Part shown: piece by piece, positions 29,717 to 38,956 of the stretch
How positions within the stretch are numbered: the first letter of the stretch is position 1
How the letters are laid out: the number at the start of each line of letters is the position of its first letter
The notes under the pieces: generated by a model
What the model was told of the DNA's origin: nothing
The model's input: only the letters and a program-made list of their open reading frames with translations
Database searches by the model: none
Assembly (NCBI GenBank): GCA_026552855.1
Contig: JAPMTX010000141.1
Location: forward strand, 1-53,190
Origin: Candidatus Methanoperedens sp.
GTDB taxonomy: Archaea; Halobacteriota; Methanosarcinia; Methanosarcinales; Methanoperedenaceae
Length of the DNA stretch: 53,190 nucleotides
Direction: 5' to 3'
Position numbers and translations under genes: made by a program

Positions 29717-31558
29717 CTATTTACTATGCGTACCCTGGGGTAATCCGGTTTTTATCTCTTTCTTATACCTCCCCGATGCTATGGTAACAGTATCCCTCGG
29801 TATCGAATGTTTATTAACTGTAAGGTAATCCTCTATTAATTTCAGTTCACCCTGGTACTCAGGCGCTATCATCTGCGCATATTCCACGCCGTCGCTGGTC
29901 AGGACATACTCGTACCTCTGCTTCCACCTGCCGTTCTTTTCAAAGTAGCGCAGGTCTTCGTCCACCATCCCCATCGCCACAAGGAGCTGTATATCCTCAA
30001 AAAGCCTGTCGCTGTAGGGGAACCCGTAGCGGTTGTGGAAGCTGTAATCAAACAGGTTATGTAACTTCTCTATCTTCCCAAGCTCTCTCGCTATCTGATA
30101 GATCTTGGCGATATTGCGCAGCCTCGGCATCCTGATCCTTCCTTCAGATTCCTCGCTGAACATCCTGTGTATGCTGTAGAATATAAGGAGAAGCCCCTCT
30201 ATGGAAAGGTACGTATCGTTCCTGATAAAATGCAAAAGTTTGGGCGAGAGGTCTTCAATCCCCAGTAGGAAATCATGCGATGCCTGCAAGAGCCTTGAGT
30301 TATCATCCGACCTTGAGAACACGCACAGTGATATCTGGCGCGAGATAGCCCTCACAAGCCCGTTGGCAAGAGCGGACTCGTCGTAGAAAAAACCCTCCTC
30401 GTCCCCTGTTTTTACTCTCGTGCTCTTGGGGATGCCGCTTGCAACATCAAGATCGACAAGCACGGGCGCTCCGTACTTTATTGCAAACCGTTTCGCAAGC
30501 TCTACCTCGAACATCTTTTTAGCTACGCCGTTCCTCGCTATGGTCGAGAGTGCCATGCGCGTTCTGGGGTTCAGGCTCTTCTGGGTAAAGCGCGATACGG
30601 CATTGCATATGCTGGCATTCCTGATATTCATAATCAATTTTTTCGCACCCGCGTCGCCGTTAGCTTCTATGAAATTCATCAGGTCGCCATCGTTGTATAT
30701 AGTGAAAAATCCCGATACCGTCTTTTTGATATCCTTTCCCGATCTCTCGTAGTTAGTGAGCGCCTTCTCAAGTGCATGGAGCAGCATGACCCTTGCTCCC
30801 TGGGTTTCGGGATTGTGGATTATGGCTGAATAATGGTGCGCCCTGGCTATCAGCATGGACTCGGCTGCGATCATGGACATGTCCTCGTCGTAGCTTGCAG
30901 AGCCGCCCAGTATCATCCTCCCGTTGCCAAGCGTCAGGCTGCCCACGATCTGGTCCACGTCCACAAGCCCCAGCGATACGCCTGTATGGTAGGAATCGCG
31001 CAGTAAAAAGTCGATCCTGTCAGCATCTATATCGTTGGAGATTATCTGCGCCAGGTACGGCTTTGAAAGAGCATCGACATCGCCTGTTGCCATTTTGGCG
31101 ATCTCATCAAAGAAAGGCACAGCCCCGCCAAAAGCTTCAACGCGCCCTGCAATCTCAGGCTTTGCATGGAACGAGTTCGATATTATGTACCGCGTGAACA
31201 TCTCGTGTTTAACGAATTTCCTGCCATCTATCACAGGCTGGTACAGCGGGTTCCGCTTCAGTACGCTCTCTACCACATGCGAGAACGCGCAGTGACCGAT
31301 ATCGTGCAGGAGGGCTGCAAGCCTGACTTTTACTATCTCCTCCTGCGGCAGACCGAGAGCTCGTGCTATTTTATCAGCTATGAAAAGCGTCCCCACGCTG
31401 TGCTCAAAACGCGTGTGGTTCGCGCCCGGGAAAGCAAGATCAGCTAGACCGAGCTGCTGGATGCGGCGGAGGCGCGCCATCTCCGGGGTATTGATAATTA
31501 ACTGCTCAAGCTCGCTTATCTCTACACGACCGTAAATAGGGTCGATCACAGATGGCAT
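29717..31558 (-). CDS. HD-domain phosphohydrolase (SAMHD1/dGTPase-like)
   Basis: A 613-residue protein. The N-terminal HD domain has His48/Arg50/His53 in NHTRFEHSVG, His85-Asp86 in LLHDIGHCAFSH, and the second Asp in NDIDADRIDFLLRDS (about 174-188), the metal and substrate pattern of the dNTP triphosphohydrolase/SAMHD1 group. The C-terminal ~200 residues (from about 410) are not part of the usual archaeal HD protein and look mostly helical with a winged-helix-like end (YSDRLFEDIQLLVAMGMVDEDLRYFEKNGRWK). That may be a nucleic-acid or regulatory module. Physiological substrate unknown. Confidence 0.85.
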   Translation of the reverse strand: MPSVIDPIYGRVEISELEQLIINTPEMARLRRIQQLGLADLAFPGANHTRFEHSVGTLFIADKIARALGLPQEEIVKVRLAALLHDIGHCAFSHVVESVLKRNPLYQPVIDGRKFVKHEMFTRYIISNSFHAKPEIAGRVEAFGGAVPFFDEIAKMATGDVDALSKPYLAQIISNDIDADRIDFLLRDSYHTGVSLGLVDVDQIVGSLTLGNGRMILGGSASYDEDMSMIAAESMLIARAHHYSAIIHNPETQGARVMLLHALEKALTNYERSGKDIKKTVSGFFTIYNDGDLMNFIEANGDAGAKKLIMNIRNASICNAVSRFTQKSLNPRTRMALSTIARNGVAKKMFEVELAKRFAIKYGAPVLVDLDVASGIPKSTRVKTGDEEGFFYDESALANGLVRAISRQISLCVFSRSDDNSRLLQASHDFLLGIEDLSPKLLHFIRNDTYLSIEGLLLIFYSIHRMFSEESEGRIRMPRLRNIAKIYQIARELGKIEKLHNLFDYSFHNRYGFPYSDRLFEDIQLLVAMGMVDEDLRYFEKNGRWKQRYEYVLTSDGVEYAQMIAPEYQGELKLIEDYLTVNKHSIPRDTVTIASGRYKKEIKTGLPQGTHSK

Positions 31559-31607
31559 GACTTATTATATAATACAGACTTGTATTAAAATCAATCTGTA
31601 TGTAAAA

Positions 31608-32675
31608 TCATTTTACCTGGGTAAAAGAGCTGTTCTTGAATATCTCAATTAATATATCTTTGAGATTGTACTTATAATCCCACTCCGGGTAATGGGATTT
31701 GAATTTGCTCACGTCGCTAATCCACCAGATATGGTCGCCAATCCGGTTACTCTCGGTGTACGAGTAATCCATTTTCTTCCCTGTGATCTCTTCGCACATC
31801 TCTATTGCTTCCAGCATCGAGCAGTTGGAGTGCCTTCCCCCTCCTATGTTGTACACCTCTCCTGCCCTCGGTCTCTGGTAGAAGTTCCAGAAAGCATTCA
31901 CAAGGTCGTAGCTGTGAATATTATCCCTGACCTGTTTTCCCTTGTAACCGAACACGGTATAGTGCTGTCCGGTTACTGCGCATTTCATCAGGTATGCCAG
32001 GAAGCCGTGGAGCTGGGTTGATGAATGCCCGGGTCCTGTGAGGCATCCGCCCCTGAAGCACACTGTTTTCATATCAAAATACCTGCCGTATTCCTGGACA
32101 AGTACGTCTGCCGCCAGTTTTGATGCTCCGAACAGGCTGTGCTTCGTCTGGTCAACGCTCATGGACTCGTCGATCCCGTTCCTGTAGTACGGGTGTGATT
32201 CCTCGATCTCCCACCTTGTCTCAAGCTCGACAAGCGGCAGGCTGTTCGGGGTATCGCCGTACACTTTGTTGGTAGAGGTGAATATGAACACAGCACCTGG
32301 GCAGTGCTGCCGCGTCATCTCAAGAAGCATGTGCGTTCCGTTCGCATTTACCGTGAAATCCGTGAACGGGTCTTTCGCCGCCCAGTCATGGGAAGGCTGT
32401 GCTGCAGTATGGATTATTAATTTTATGTCTTTGCTGTATTTTTTAAAGATAGCCTCCATCGCCGCCCTGTCCCTGATATCCTTATCGTAATGGGTATAAC
32501 CTTTTACCTCGGATTCAAGCCTTTTCCGGCTCCACTCTGTAGAAGCTTCCTCTCCGAAGAATACTTTCCTCATGTTGTTGTCTATTCCAACGACTTTAAA
32601 ACCCTTGTTGCTGAAAAACCTGACAGACTCAGCCCCGATCAATCCTGCCGAGCCTGTAATCAAAGCTATGTCCAT
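31608..32675 (-). CDS. CDP-paratose 2-epimerase-like SDR
   Basis: A 355-residue extended SDR. NAD-binding GSAGLIG (8-14) is followed by [17 protein letters not shown], which is characteristic of the tyvelose (CDP-paratose) epimerase group. [11 protein letters not shown] and the active-site Tyr/Lys pair follow ([13 protein letters not shown] has the Lys; the Tyr position appears to be Phe in SLFGASK, as in this subgroup). No CDP-sugar synthesis genes flank it, so the natural substrate may be another nucleotide sugar. Minus-strand neighbour of the UDP-glucuronate decarboxylase. Confidence 0.8.
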   Translation of the reverse strand: MDIALITGSAGLIGAESVRFFSNKGFKVVGIDNNMRKVFFGEEASTEWSRKRLESEVKGYTHYDKDIRDRAAMEAIFKKYSKDIKLIIHTAAQPSHDWAAKDPFTDFTVNANGTHMLLEMTRQHCPGAVFIFTSTNKVYGDTPNSLPLVELETRWEIEESHPYYRNGIDESMSVDQTKHSLFGASKLAADVLVQEYGRYFDMKTVCFRGGCLTGPGHSSTQLHGFLAYLMKCAVTGQHYTVFGYKGKQVRDNIHSYDLVNAFWNFYQRPRAGEVYNIGGGRHSNCSMLEAIEMCEEITGKKMDYSYTESNRIGDHIWWISDVSKFKSHYPEWDYKYNLKDILIEIFKNSSFTQVK

Positions 32676-32696
32676 TTTTATTCCTCTAAATTTAAC

Positions 32697-33626
32697 TCAT
32701 TCCAGGATAGTCTTAAAGTACTTTATTGTTTCTTTTAACCCGGCTTCAAGCCTGACCTGCGGTTCCCACCCGATGAGCTTTTTTGCCTTTGTGATATCTG
32801 GTCTTCTCTGTTTCGGGTCATCAACGGGTAGCTCCTTAAAAGCGATTTTTGACGAACTTCCAGTGATCCTGATTATTATCTGCGCGAATTCAAGTATCGT
32901 ATGCTCCTCAGGATTGCCTATGTTCATGGGTAATTTATAATCAGACATCATAAGGCGGTAGATACCCTCTACCTCGTCGCTTACATAGCAGAAACTTCTT
33001 GTCTGCAAACCATCCCCGTACACTGTGAGGTCCTCACCGCGCAGTGCCTGCCCGATGAAGTTGGGCACCACTCGCCCATCGTTCAGGCGCATCCTCGGAC
33101 CGTAGGTGTTGAAGATGCGTACTATCCTCGTATCAATTCCGTGGTAGCGGTGATACGCCATGGTTATCGCCTCTGCGTATCGTTTTGCCTCATCGTAGAC
33201 CCCGCGCGGTCCTATCGGGTTCACATTGCCCCAGTACTCCTCGCTCTGCGGGTTAACGAGAGGATCGCCATAAACCTCAGAGGTCGAGGCGAGCAAGAAC
33301 CGCGCCTCTTTCTCCTTTGCAAGTCCGAGCATGTTGTGCGTACCGAGCGCGCCTACCTTCAGGGTCTGTATCGGCAGTTCAAGATAATCTATCGGGCTTG
33401 CAGGACTTGCAAGATGGAAAATGAAATCGATTTTTCCCTCAAGGTACAGGGGCTTTGTCACGTCATGCCTTATGAACGAGAACCTGTCTGTATTTATACT
33501 GGCAATGTTCTGCTCGTTGCCCGTTATGAGGTTATCAACACAGAGCACCTCATACCCTTTTGCCAGCAGCAGGTCGCACAGATGCGAGCCAAGGAACCCG
33601 GCGCCTCCAGTTACTAATGCTTTCAT
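32697..33626 (-). CDS. UDP-glucuronate decarboxylase (UDP-xylose synthase)
   Basis: A 309-residue extended SDR. NAD motif GGAGFLGSH (7-15), [28 protein letters not shown], then [20 protein letters not shown] with Tyr/Lys catalytic residues, and [10 protein letters not shown] are all diagnostic for UXS enzymes, which oxidise and decarboxylate UDP-glucuronate to UDP-xylose. UDP-glucuronate would be supplied by the dehydrogenase encoded at 36369-37652 if that acts on UDP-glucose. Twenty-one bases separate it from the next epimerase gene, suggesting an operon. Confidence 0.9.
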   Translation of the reverse strand: MKALVTGGAGFLGSHLCDLLLAKGYEVLCVDNLITGNEQNIASINTDRFSFIRHDVTKPLYLEGKIDFIFHLASPASPIDYLELPIQTLKVGALGTHNMLGLAKEKEARFLLASTSEVYGDPLVNPQSEEYWGNVNPIGPRGVYDEAKRYAEAITMAYHRYHGIDTRIVRIFNTYGPRMRLNDGRVVPNFIGQALRGEDLTVYGDGLQTRSFCYVSDEVEGIYRLMMSDYKLPMNIGNPEEHTILEFAQIIIRITGSSSKIAFKELPVDDPKQRRPDITKAKKLIGWEPQVRLEAGLKETIKYFKTILE

Positions 33627-33665
33627 ATTCAGGTTTCCGATATAAAATCAGGCCGCATAGCAGGA

Positions 33666-33929
33666 TTATTCAGCTTCAATAAGCTGCTCCTGAAGTAGTT
33701 CGGATGCAAGATGACCTGGAGATATACCTTTCCTCCTGGCACTTTCCTGAAGGACTTCTGCAGTACTTTTATCAAGTTCTATCAGGTAGTGTCTTTTCTG
33801 TAAGTCAACTTTTATATCGACTTCCTCCAGTATATCCATAAAGTCTGTACTGTCATGTGTATCCCAGAATTCGGCAGCTTCTTCGTATGTTCTGAATTCC
33901 TCAGGAATTTGTTTAATCTTTTTTGGCAT
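33666..33929 (-). CDS. CopG/BrnA-type antitoxin
   Basis: An 87-residue protein. Residues 8-40 (IPEEFRTYEEAAEFWDTHD) are typical of the BrnA/CopG-antitoxin N-terminus, and residues 45-85 (LIELDKSTAEVLQESARRKG, then SPGHLASELLQEQL) form the ribbon-helix-helix. BrnA normally follows the BrnT toxin; none is present here. It is embedded, same strand, between two nucleotide-sugar genes with gaps of about 40 bases. It could have been repurposed as a regulator of the cluster or be a solitary remnant. Confidence 0.75.
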   Translation of the reverse strand: MPKKIKQIPEEFRTYEEAAEFWDTHDSTDFMDILEEVDIKVDLQKRHYLIELDKSTAEVLQESARRKGISPGHLASELLQEQLIEAE

Positions 33930-33966
33930 TGTAATACCTCTTTTCTTTATCAGTCATATCCCCGCC

Positions 33967-34971
33967 TCAGAACTCTATGGACGATGAGTCCCCGATATTA
34001 AGGGAATTATGCTTCCCGTGCACGCTGGCATCGTCCCCGACGATCGAACGCTGGAGGTTGACCTTTGATATGTGGGAGCGCGAGCCTATTACGCTGTCCG
34101 AGATGATGCTGCTCTCGATGTACGAATCGCTTGCTATGGAGGTATGCGGTCCGATCACGGAGTTGATGATAGTGACGTTATCCCCGATAGCAACAGGCTG
34201 GATGATGACTGAATCTTTCATCTGATATATGGGATCGATATCTTTTTTCTCGTCCAGCAGCACGCGGTTCGTCTCAAGCAGCGACTCCTGGTGCCCGCAG
34301 TCGTACCAGCTTGAGACCGGGAAGGTCTTGAGGCGGTAGCCCCTGTTCACCATCTCCTGCAGCGCATCCGTAAGCTGGTATTCCCCGCGCGTACGCCTGT
34401 CTTTTTTGATCATCTCCTTAAGTATGGATAGAAGAACGGGTGTTTCTTTGATGAAATATATGCCCGCGATCCCAAGATTAGACCTCGGGCGCGCCGGTTT
34501 CTCCTCCAGTTTCTTTATGTATTTATCGTCGACCTCCACTATGCCGTACTTCTTGGGGTCGTCCACTTCACGCACACCGATAGATCCTGAGCAGTCGCCG
34601 TTATCCAGGTGGTGCCTGTAGAACTCGGAGTAACCTGCCTTGAATATCATATCCCCAAGCGCGATCATTATATCCGAGTCCCCGATCTCATCTCTTGCCG
34701 CATAAATAGAATGCCCGAGACCAAGCTGCTCCAGCTGGTCAACGTACTTTATTCTGAAGATGCTGGAATAGTTCTTATCCACGTACGACATAATGGCTTC
34801 TTTCCTGTACCCCACCACCATTATTATTTCCTCGAACTCGACATCCTTCATCCTGTCAAGTATATGACCGATTATGGGCTTGCCTGCGATGTACACCATG
34901 GGCTTGGGCTTTGTGAACGTATGCGGGAAAAGACGCTTGCCTGCTCCTGCTGCAGGTATTATCACTTTCAT
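33967..34971 (-). CDS. Sugar-1-phosphate nucleotidyltransferase, RmlA-like
   Basis: A 334-residue protein from the ATG at 34971, four bases after the manC stop. The nucleotidyltransferase signature AAGAGKRLFPHTFTKPKPM opens the N-terminal domain, LGDMIF carries the metal Asp, and EEKPARPRSNLGIAGIY follows. The last ~80 residues (VAIGDNVTIINSVIGPHTSI) are hexapeptide repeats forming a left-handed beta helix. It most resembles long-form glucose-1-phosphate thymidylyl/uridylyltransferases of archaea; the actual nucleotide is not decidable. Probably supplies UDP- or dTDP-glucose to the dehydrogenase in the same cluster. Confidence 0.87.
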   Translation of the reverse strand: MKVIIPAAGAGKRLFPHTFTKPKPMVYIAGKPIIGHILDRMKDVEFEEIIMVVGYRKEAIMSYVDKNYSSIFRIKYVDQLEQLGLGHSIYAARDEIGDSDIMIALGDMIFKAGYSEFYRHHLDNGDCSGSIGVREVDDPKKYGIVEVDDKYIKKLEEKPARPRSNLGIAGIYFIKETPVLLSILKEMIKKDRRTRGEYQLTDALQEMVNRGYRLKTFPVSSWYDCGHQESLLETNRVLLDEKKDIDPIYQMKDSVIIQPVAIGDNVTIINSVIGPHTSIASDSYIESSIISDSVIGSRSHISKVNLQRSIVGDDASVHGKHNSLNIGDSSSIEF

Positions 34972-34975
34972 CCTG

Positions 34976-36337
34976 CTACACCCTCCCGTACTCATCGTCA
35001 AACCTGACGATGTCATCCTCATCCACAGCATCTCCGAGCTGCACTTCTATGATCTCAAGAGGGAGTTTCCCTGGATTGGACAGCCTGTGCTTTATACCTC
35101 CGCTTATAAAGGTACTTTCCCCGGGTCTCAAAAAGAACTCCTCCTTACCTATCTGGACAAGCGCCATTCCCCTTACAACGACCCAGTGCTCGCTCCTGTG
35201 ATGGTGCAGTTGAAGGCTCAGTCTCTTCTCAGGCATGACAGTTATGTTCTTGATCTTATGCCTCTCCGAACTCTCAAGGATTGTATACGAGCCCCACGGT
35301 CTGTACACAGTCTCGTGAAGGTATGCCCGCTCGTCATTTTTATTTTTAAGTTCAGTCACTATGTCTTTTACTTTCTGGCTGCTGCTCCTGGGACATACGA
35401 GCAGCGCATCCGGGGTGTCCACCACGACCATACCGCTGACATCGATAAGCGAAACGAGCTTTTTGTGCCTTGAATATATCAGGTTATCTGCAGAGTTTAT
35501 CAGGACTTTATCGCAGTATACAACGTTCCCTGAGCTGTCCTTTTCAAACTCATCATACATCGCGTCGAAGTTTCCGAGGTCGCTCCATTTCTCATCAAGC
35601 CTGACAACTGCCACCCTATTCGATTTCTCCATGATCCCGTAATCAATGGAGATCGAAGGCATGTTTTTATATATTTTATCTATATTATCCGCTTCAAAAG
35701 CCTCGAAAACAGAAGGCTGGTGGGTTTTGAGTTCAGCAAAAAATACATCAGTATTGAACAGGAACATGCCGCTGTTCCAGAGGCATCCCTCCTTAACATA
35801 TTTTTTAGCTTCTGAAAGTACGGGCTTTTCCCTGAACTCCGATACCCTGTATCCGTCTCCAACCTGCTCTGCCAGTTTTATATACCCGTAACCTGTATGC
35901 GGTGAGTCTGGCACTATCCCGAAGGTCACAAGGTAATCCGGGGTTAGCGCTTCTGCACCTGATATCGTTCTCATGGCGCTTTTATCCAGTATATGATCGG
36001 ACGGGAATATGCCTGCAACTGAACTGCCGTACCTCTTCTCTATCTCCCGCATTCCAAAACAGATAGCAGGCAGTGTATTCTTTCCTTTCGGTTCTATGAG
36101 CACATTCTCGTTCGGGACGTCGTATCCCAGCTCTTTTATCTGTCCTATCACGAAAAATTTCTGGGATTCGTTGGTAACTACGAATATCTCCTCAATATCC
36201 GATACTTCAAGGCATCTCTGCAGGGTATCCTGGAAAAGCGAGGTCTTTCCGAATTTTAAAAACTGCTTTGGATACTTCTCACGGCTGAGAGGCCACAGGC
36301 GCGTGCCCGAGCCTCCTGCAAGTATTATTGATTTTAT
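34976..36337 (-). CDS. manC: ManC, mannose-1-P guanylyltransferase/isomerase
   Basis: Makes GDP-mannose from mannose-1-phosphate, with a C-terminal cupin mannose-6-phosphate isomerase. The first standard start (GTG 36151) would cut off the catalytic N-terminus. Upstream in frame lies KSIILAGGSGTRLWPLSREK, the essential nucleotide-binding signature, starting at 36337 with ATA AAA TCA. No ATG/GTG/TTG is available there. GGAG precedes the ATA by eight bases. With ATA the protein has 453 residues, normal for the family. An ATG inside the Shine-Dalgarno region (36345) is out of frame and stops after three codons. FREKPVL and the cupin LSLQLHHHRSEHWVVV are intact. AUA initiation, a sequencing error or a mutated start are the alternatives. 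Confidence 0.9.
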   Translation of the reverse strand: MKSIILAGGSGTRLWPLSREKYPKQFLKFGKTSLFQDTLQRCLEVSDIEEIFVVTNESQKFFVIGQIKELGYDVPNENVLIEPKGKNTLPAICFGMREIEKRYGSSVAGIFPSDHILDKSAMRTISGAEALTPDYLVTFGIVPDSPHTGYGYIKLAEQVGDGYRVSEFREKPVLSEAKKYVKEGCLWNSGMFLFNTDVFFAELKTHQPSVFEAFEADNIDKIYKNMPSISIDYGIMEKSNRVAVVRLDEKWSDLGNFDAMYDEFEKDSSGNVVYCDKVLINSADNLIYSRHKKLVSLIDVSGMVVVDTPDALLVCPRSSSQKVKDIVTELKNKNDERAYLHETVYRPWGSYTILESSERHKIKNITVMPEKRLSLQLHHHRSEHWVVVRGMALVQIGKEEFFLRPGESTFISGGIKHRLSNPGKLPLEIIEVQLGDAVDEDDIVRFDDEYGRV

Positions 36338-36368
36338 GTTTCCATCTCCTCGATCCGTGAAACTTCAT

Positions 36369-37652
36369 CTACCAGCATAAACCCATATATTCAATGTTCT
36401 TCCTGGGGGTAAGCATATGCCGCCCATCTATTATAAGCCTATTTCTCATGACCTCGAATTCCTTATCAAGCATCTTGAACTCTTCCCATTCGGTCATTAC
36501 CAGGCAGGCATCCGCTCCGCGCAGTGCATCTTCTGCCGACCCGCTGTACTGGATGCCTCCGAAGAGCTTTCTCATATTCTCGTTTGCCATCGGGTCATAG
36601 GCAAAGACGCTTGCTCCGTTATCGAGCAGTTCCTTTATCACAGGTATGGATCTTGATTCCCTGATATCATCGGTGTCGTTCTTGAACGCAAGCCCCAGTA
36701 CTGCTATCTTCTTCCCTCTTAAGTCCCCGAGTCTGTTTTTCAGCAGCAGCACCATCCTGCCTGGCTGCCTCTCGTTCACTGCGATCACGGATTTGAGCAG
36801 TAGTGGTTCGTACCCTATCTCTTGCGCCTTGCCTATCAGGGCTTTTACGTCCTTGGGGAAACACGAGCCTCCAAAACCTGCTCCTGCATTGAGGAAATGC
36901 TTCCCTATCCTGAAATCCTTTCCAACCGCAGACATGACCTCATAGGTATCGATGCCAAGCTGCTTGCAGATATTCCCTACCTCGTTCGCATAGGATATCT
37001 TTGTCGCCAGGAAGGCATTGTTCGCGTATTTTATCATCTCGGCTGTGCGCGGGTTTGTCCTCGTCACCTCGCAGTTAAGCCCGCTGTAGAGGGATGCCAC
37101 GATATCGCCCGATCTTTTATCCAGAGACCCGACCACTATTTTGTCGGGGTGCATGAAGTCGTGAACTGCTTTACCTTCGCGCAGGAACTCTGGGTTCATG
37201 GCTATTCCGAACTCGCCTGTATGCTTTCCTGAACGTTTCTCTATCATCGGCATCACCACTTTTTCCGTAGTCTCAGGCACGACCGTGCTTTTTACAACGA
37301 TAACGTGGTAATCTTTTTTCTTTCTCAGCGAATCTCCCAGGCTTGAGCTTGCAGCCTTCACGATGCCAAGATCGATGTTGCCATGGGAATCCGAGGGCGT
37401 TCCTACGCAGATGAACGATACATCCGAGTTCACCACCGCGAAATCATAATCCGGGGTTGCGCTCAATCTCTTCCCGGCATGCTTTCTCAAAAGTTCAGGG
37501 AGCCCGTCCTCATAGATCGGCGGTATCCCTGCATTTATCTGGTCAATTTTCGACCTGTCCACGTCAACGCATACGACTTCGTGACCGAGCTCGGCAAAAC
37601 ATGCCGCGCTTACAGTACCAACGTATCCTGTCCCTATTACGGAAATTTTCAT
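36369..37652 (-). CDS. ugd: UDP-glucose 6-dehydrogenase family protein
   Basis: A 427-residue nucleotide-sugar dehydrogenase. The NAD motif GTGYVG is at 7-12, CVGTPSD at about 82-88, NPEFLREG at 153-160, and the catalytic cysteine Cys264 in GFGGSCFPKDV. FAKNDTDDIRESRS-type residues in the last third are typical. UDP-glucose to UDP-glucuronate is the best guess because a UDP-glucuronate decarboxylase lies in the same run; UDP-ManNAc or GDP-mannose dehydrogenase are alternatives. First gene of the minus-strand nucleotide-sugar operon, divergent from the plus-strand glm block with a 97-base shared promoter region. Confidence 0.92.
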   Translation of the reverse strand: MKISVIGTGYVGTVSAACFAELGHEVVCVDVDRSKIDQINAGIPPIYEDGLPELLRKHAGKRLSATPDYDFAVVNSDVSFICVGTPSDSHGNIDLGIVKAASSSLGDSLRKKKDYHVIVVKSTVVPETTEKVVMPMIEKRSGKHTGEFGIAMNPEFLREGKAVHDFMHPDKIVVGSLDKRSGDIVASLYSGLNCEVTRTNPRTAEMIKYANNAFLATKISYANEVGNICKQLGIDTYEVMSAVGKDFRIGKHFLNAGAGFGGSCFPKDVKALIGKAQEIGYEPLLLKSVIAVNERQPGRMVLLLKNRLGDLRGKKIAVLGLAFKNDTDDIRESRSIPVIKELLDNGASVFAYDPMANENMRKLFGGIQYSGSAEDALRGADACLVMTEWEEFKMLDKEFEVMRNRLIIDGRHMLTPRKNIEYMGLCW

Positions 37653-37749
37653 AAGCTCTCTTATTTGACTTTTAACTTCACTACAGGTATATTAATTCTT
37701 TTAGTTCGTTAAGCTAATAAACCAGATGAACCATTCTACATTGGAGACT

Positions 37750-38955
37750 ATGAAAGCAGTTATTCTTGCAGCAGGGGAAGGTCTTCGGTGTCGACCTCTT
37801 ACCCTGACCCGCTCCAAAGTGATGATACCTGTTGCCAATAAGCCTCTGCTTGAGCATATAATACATGCAGTGGCTGAGAACGGTATCAGTGAATTCATAC
37901 TTGTAGTGGGTTACAAAAAAGAACGGATAATGGATTATTTTGGCGACGGGCTTGAGTTCGGAGTGAAGATCAGTTATGTATTCCAGGATGCACAGCTGGG
38001 AACAGCCCATGCTGTAAAACAGGTAAGGAACCTGGTGGAGGACGATTTCCTCGTCCTGAACGGTGATAACCTTATCGACGCGGGTACGATATCAGATCTC
38101 CTTGCAGGGAAACGCGGCTCTGTCACCCTGCTTGCTCTTGAGATGGAGCAGACTTTAGGGTACGGGGTTGTTATTGCCGATGAGAACAGGGTCAAACAGA
38201 TACTGGAAAAACCGAAGGAGGTAGTGAGCCATCTTGTAAACGCTGGAATATACATATTTTCTACCGAGATTTTCGACGAGATCGATAAGACGCCTCTCTC
38301 TGAGACAGGGGAGTATGCAATAACAGATACCATTCAGCAGATGATCGATGATGGCAGGAGCGTCTATATGGTAAAATCAAGATCAATGTGGATGGACGCT
38401 GTTCATTCCTGGGACTTCCTTAGAGCCAACGCAGTTGTCCTGGAAGGGGGCAGGAGAGAATTAAGAGGAACAATTGAGGAAGGTGCTGTCGTAAGAGGGG
38501 ACGTTGAAATCGGAGATAACACTCTTATCAGGAGCGGCTGCTATATCGTCGGTCCGGTAATCATAGGGAGGAACTGCGACATAGGACCCAATACCGTTAT
38601 TCTACCCTCTACCGCGATCGGGGATAATACCTCGATCGATTCCTCGGTCGAGATACAGAACAGCATTATCATGAACGATGCGCGGATCGGATGCAACTCA
38701 TACATATCCAATTCCATAATTGGTGCCAACAATACCATAGGTCCGCATTTCTCAACCGAGGTGGAGAGGAACCTTTTGATAGAGATGAAAGGGATACTGC
38801 ACCATGCCGAGCTGCTGGGGACCGTGACCGGGGACGATAATAATCTTTCTAACAGCATCCTGATAAGGGCAGGGAAGATGGTGGCGAACAACTGCAACAT
38901 CGAGGCTGGTGTGACAGTGAACAGGGATATACCGCCGGGTTCTATAGTGATCTGA
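37750..38955 (+). CDS. GlmU-like bifunctional sugar nucleotidyltransferase (1)
   Basis: About 401 residues from the ATG at 37750 (an ATG at 37726 would add eight residues; ttggag just upstream of 37750 supports the later start). The N-terminal nucleotidyltransferase has LAAGEGLRCRPLTLTRSKVM, with a Cys where most relatives have a small residue, then LNGDNLI and EKPKEV. The C-terminal left-handed beta helix (IIGRNCDIGPNTVI, VEIQNSIIMNDA) is the acetyltransferase-type domain. In archaea such enzymes make UDP-GlcNAc or dTDP/UDP-sugars. It is a paralogue of the protein at 42043 and starts the block containing glmS and glmM. Confidence 0.87.
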   Translation: MKAVILAAGEGLRCRPLTLTRSKVMIPVANKPLLEHIIHAVAENGISEFILVVGYKKERIMDYFGDGLEFGVKISYVFQDAQLGTAHAVKQVRNLVEDDFLVLNGDNLIDAGTISDLLAGKRGSVTLLALEMEQTLGYGVVIADENRVKQILEKPKEVVSHLVNAGIYIFSTEIFDEIDKTPLSETGEYAITDTIQQMIDDGRSVYMVKSRSMWMDAVHSWDFLRANAVVLEGGRRELRGTIEEGAVVRGDVEIGDNTLIRSGCYIVGPVIIGRNCDIGPNTVILPSTAIGDNTSIDSSVEIQNSIIMNDARIGCNSYISNSIIGANNTIGPHFSTEVERNLLIEMKGILHHAELLGTVTGDDNNLSNSILIRAGKMVANNCNIEAGVTVNRDIPPGSIVI

Positions 38956-38956
38956 T

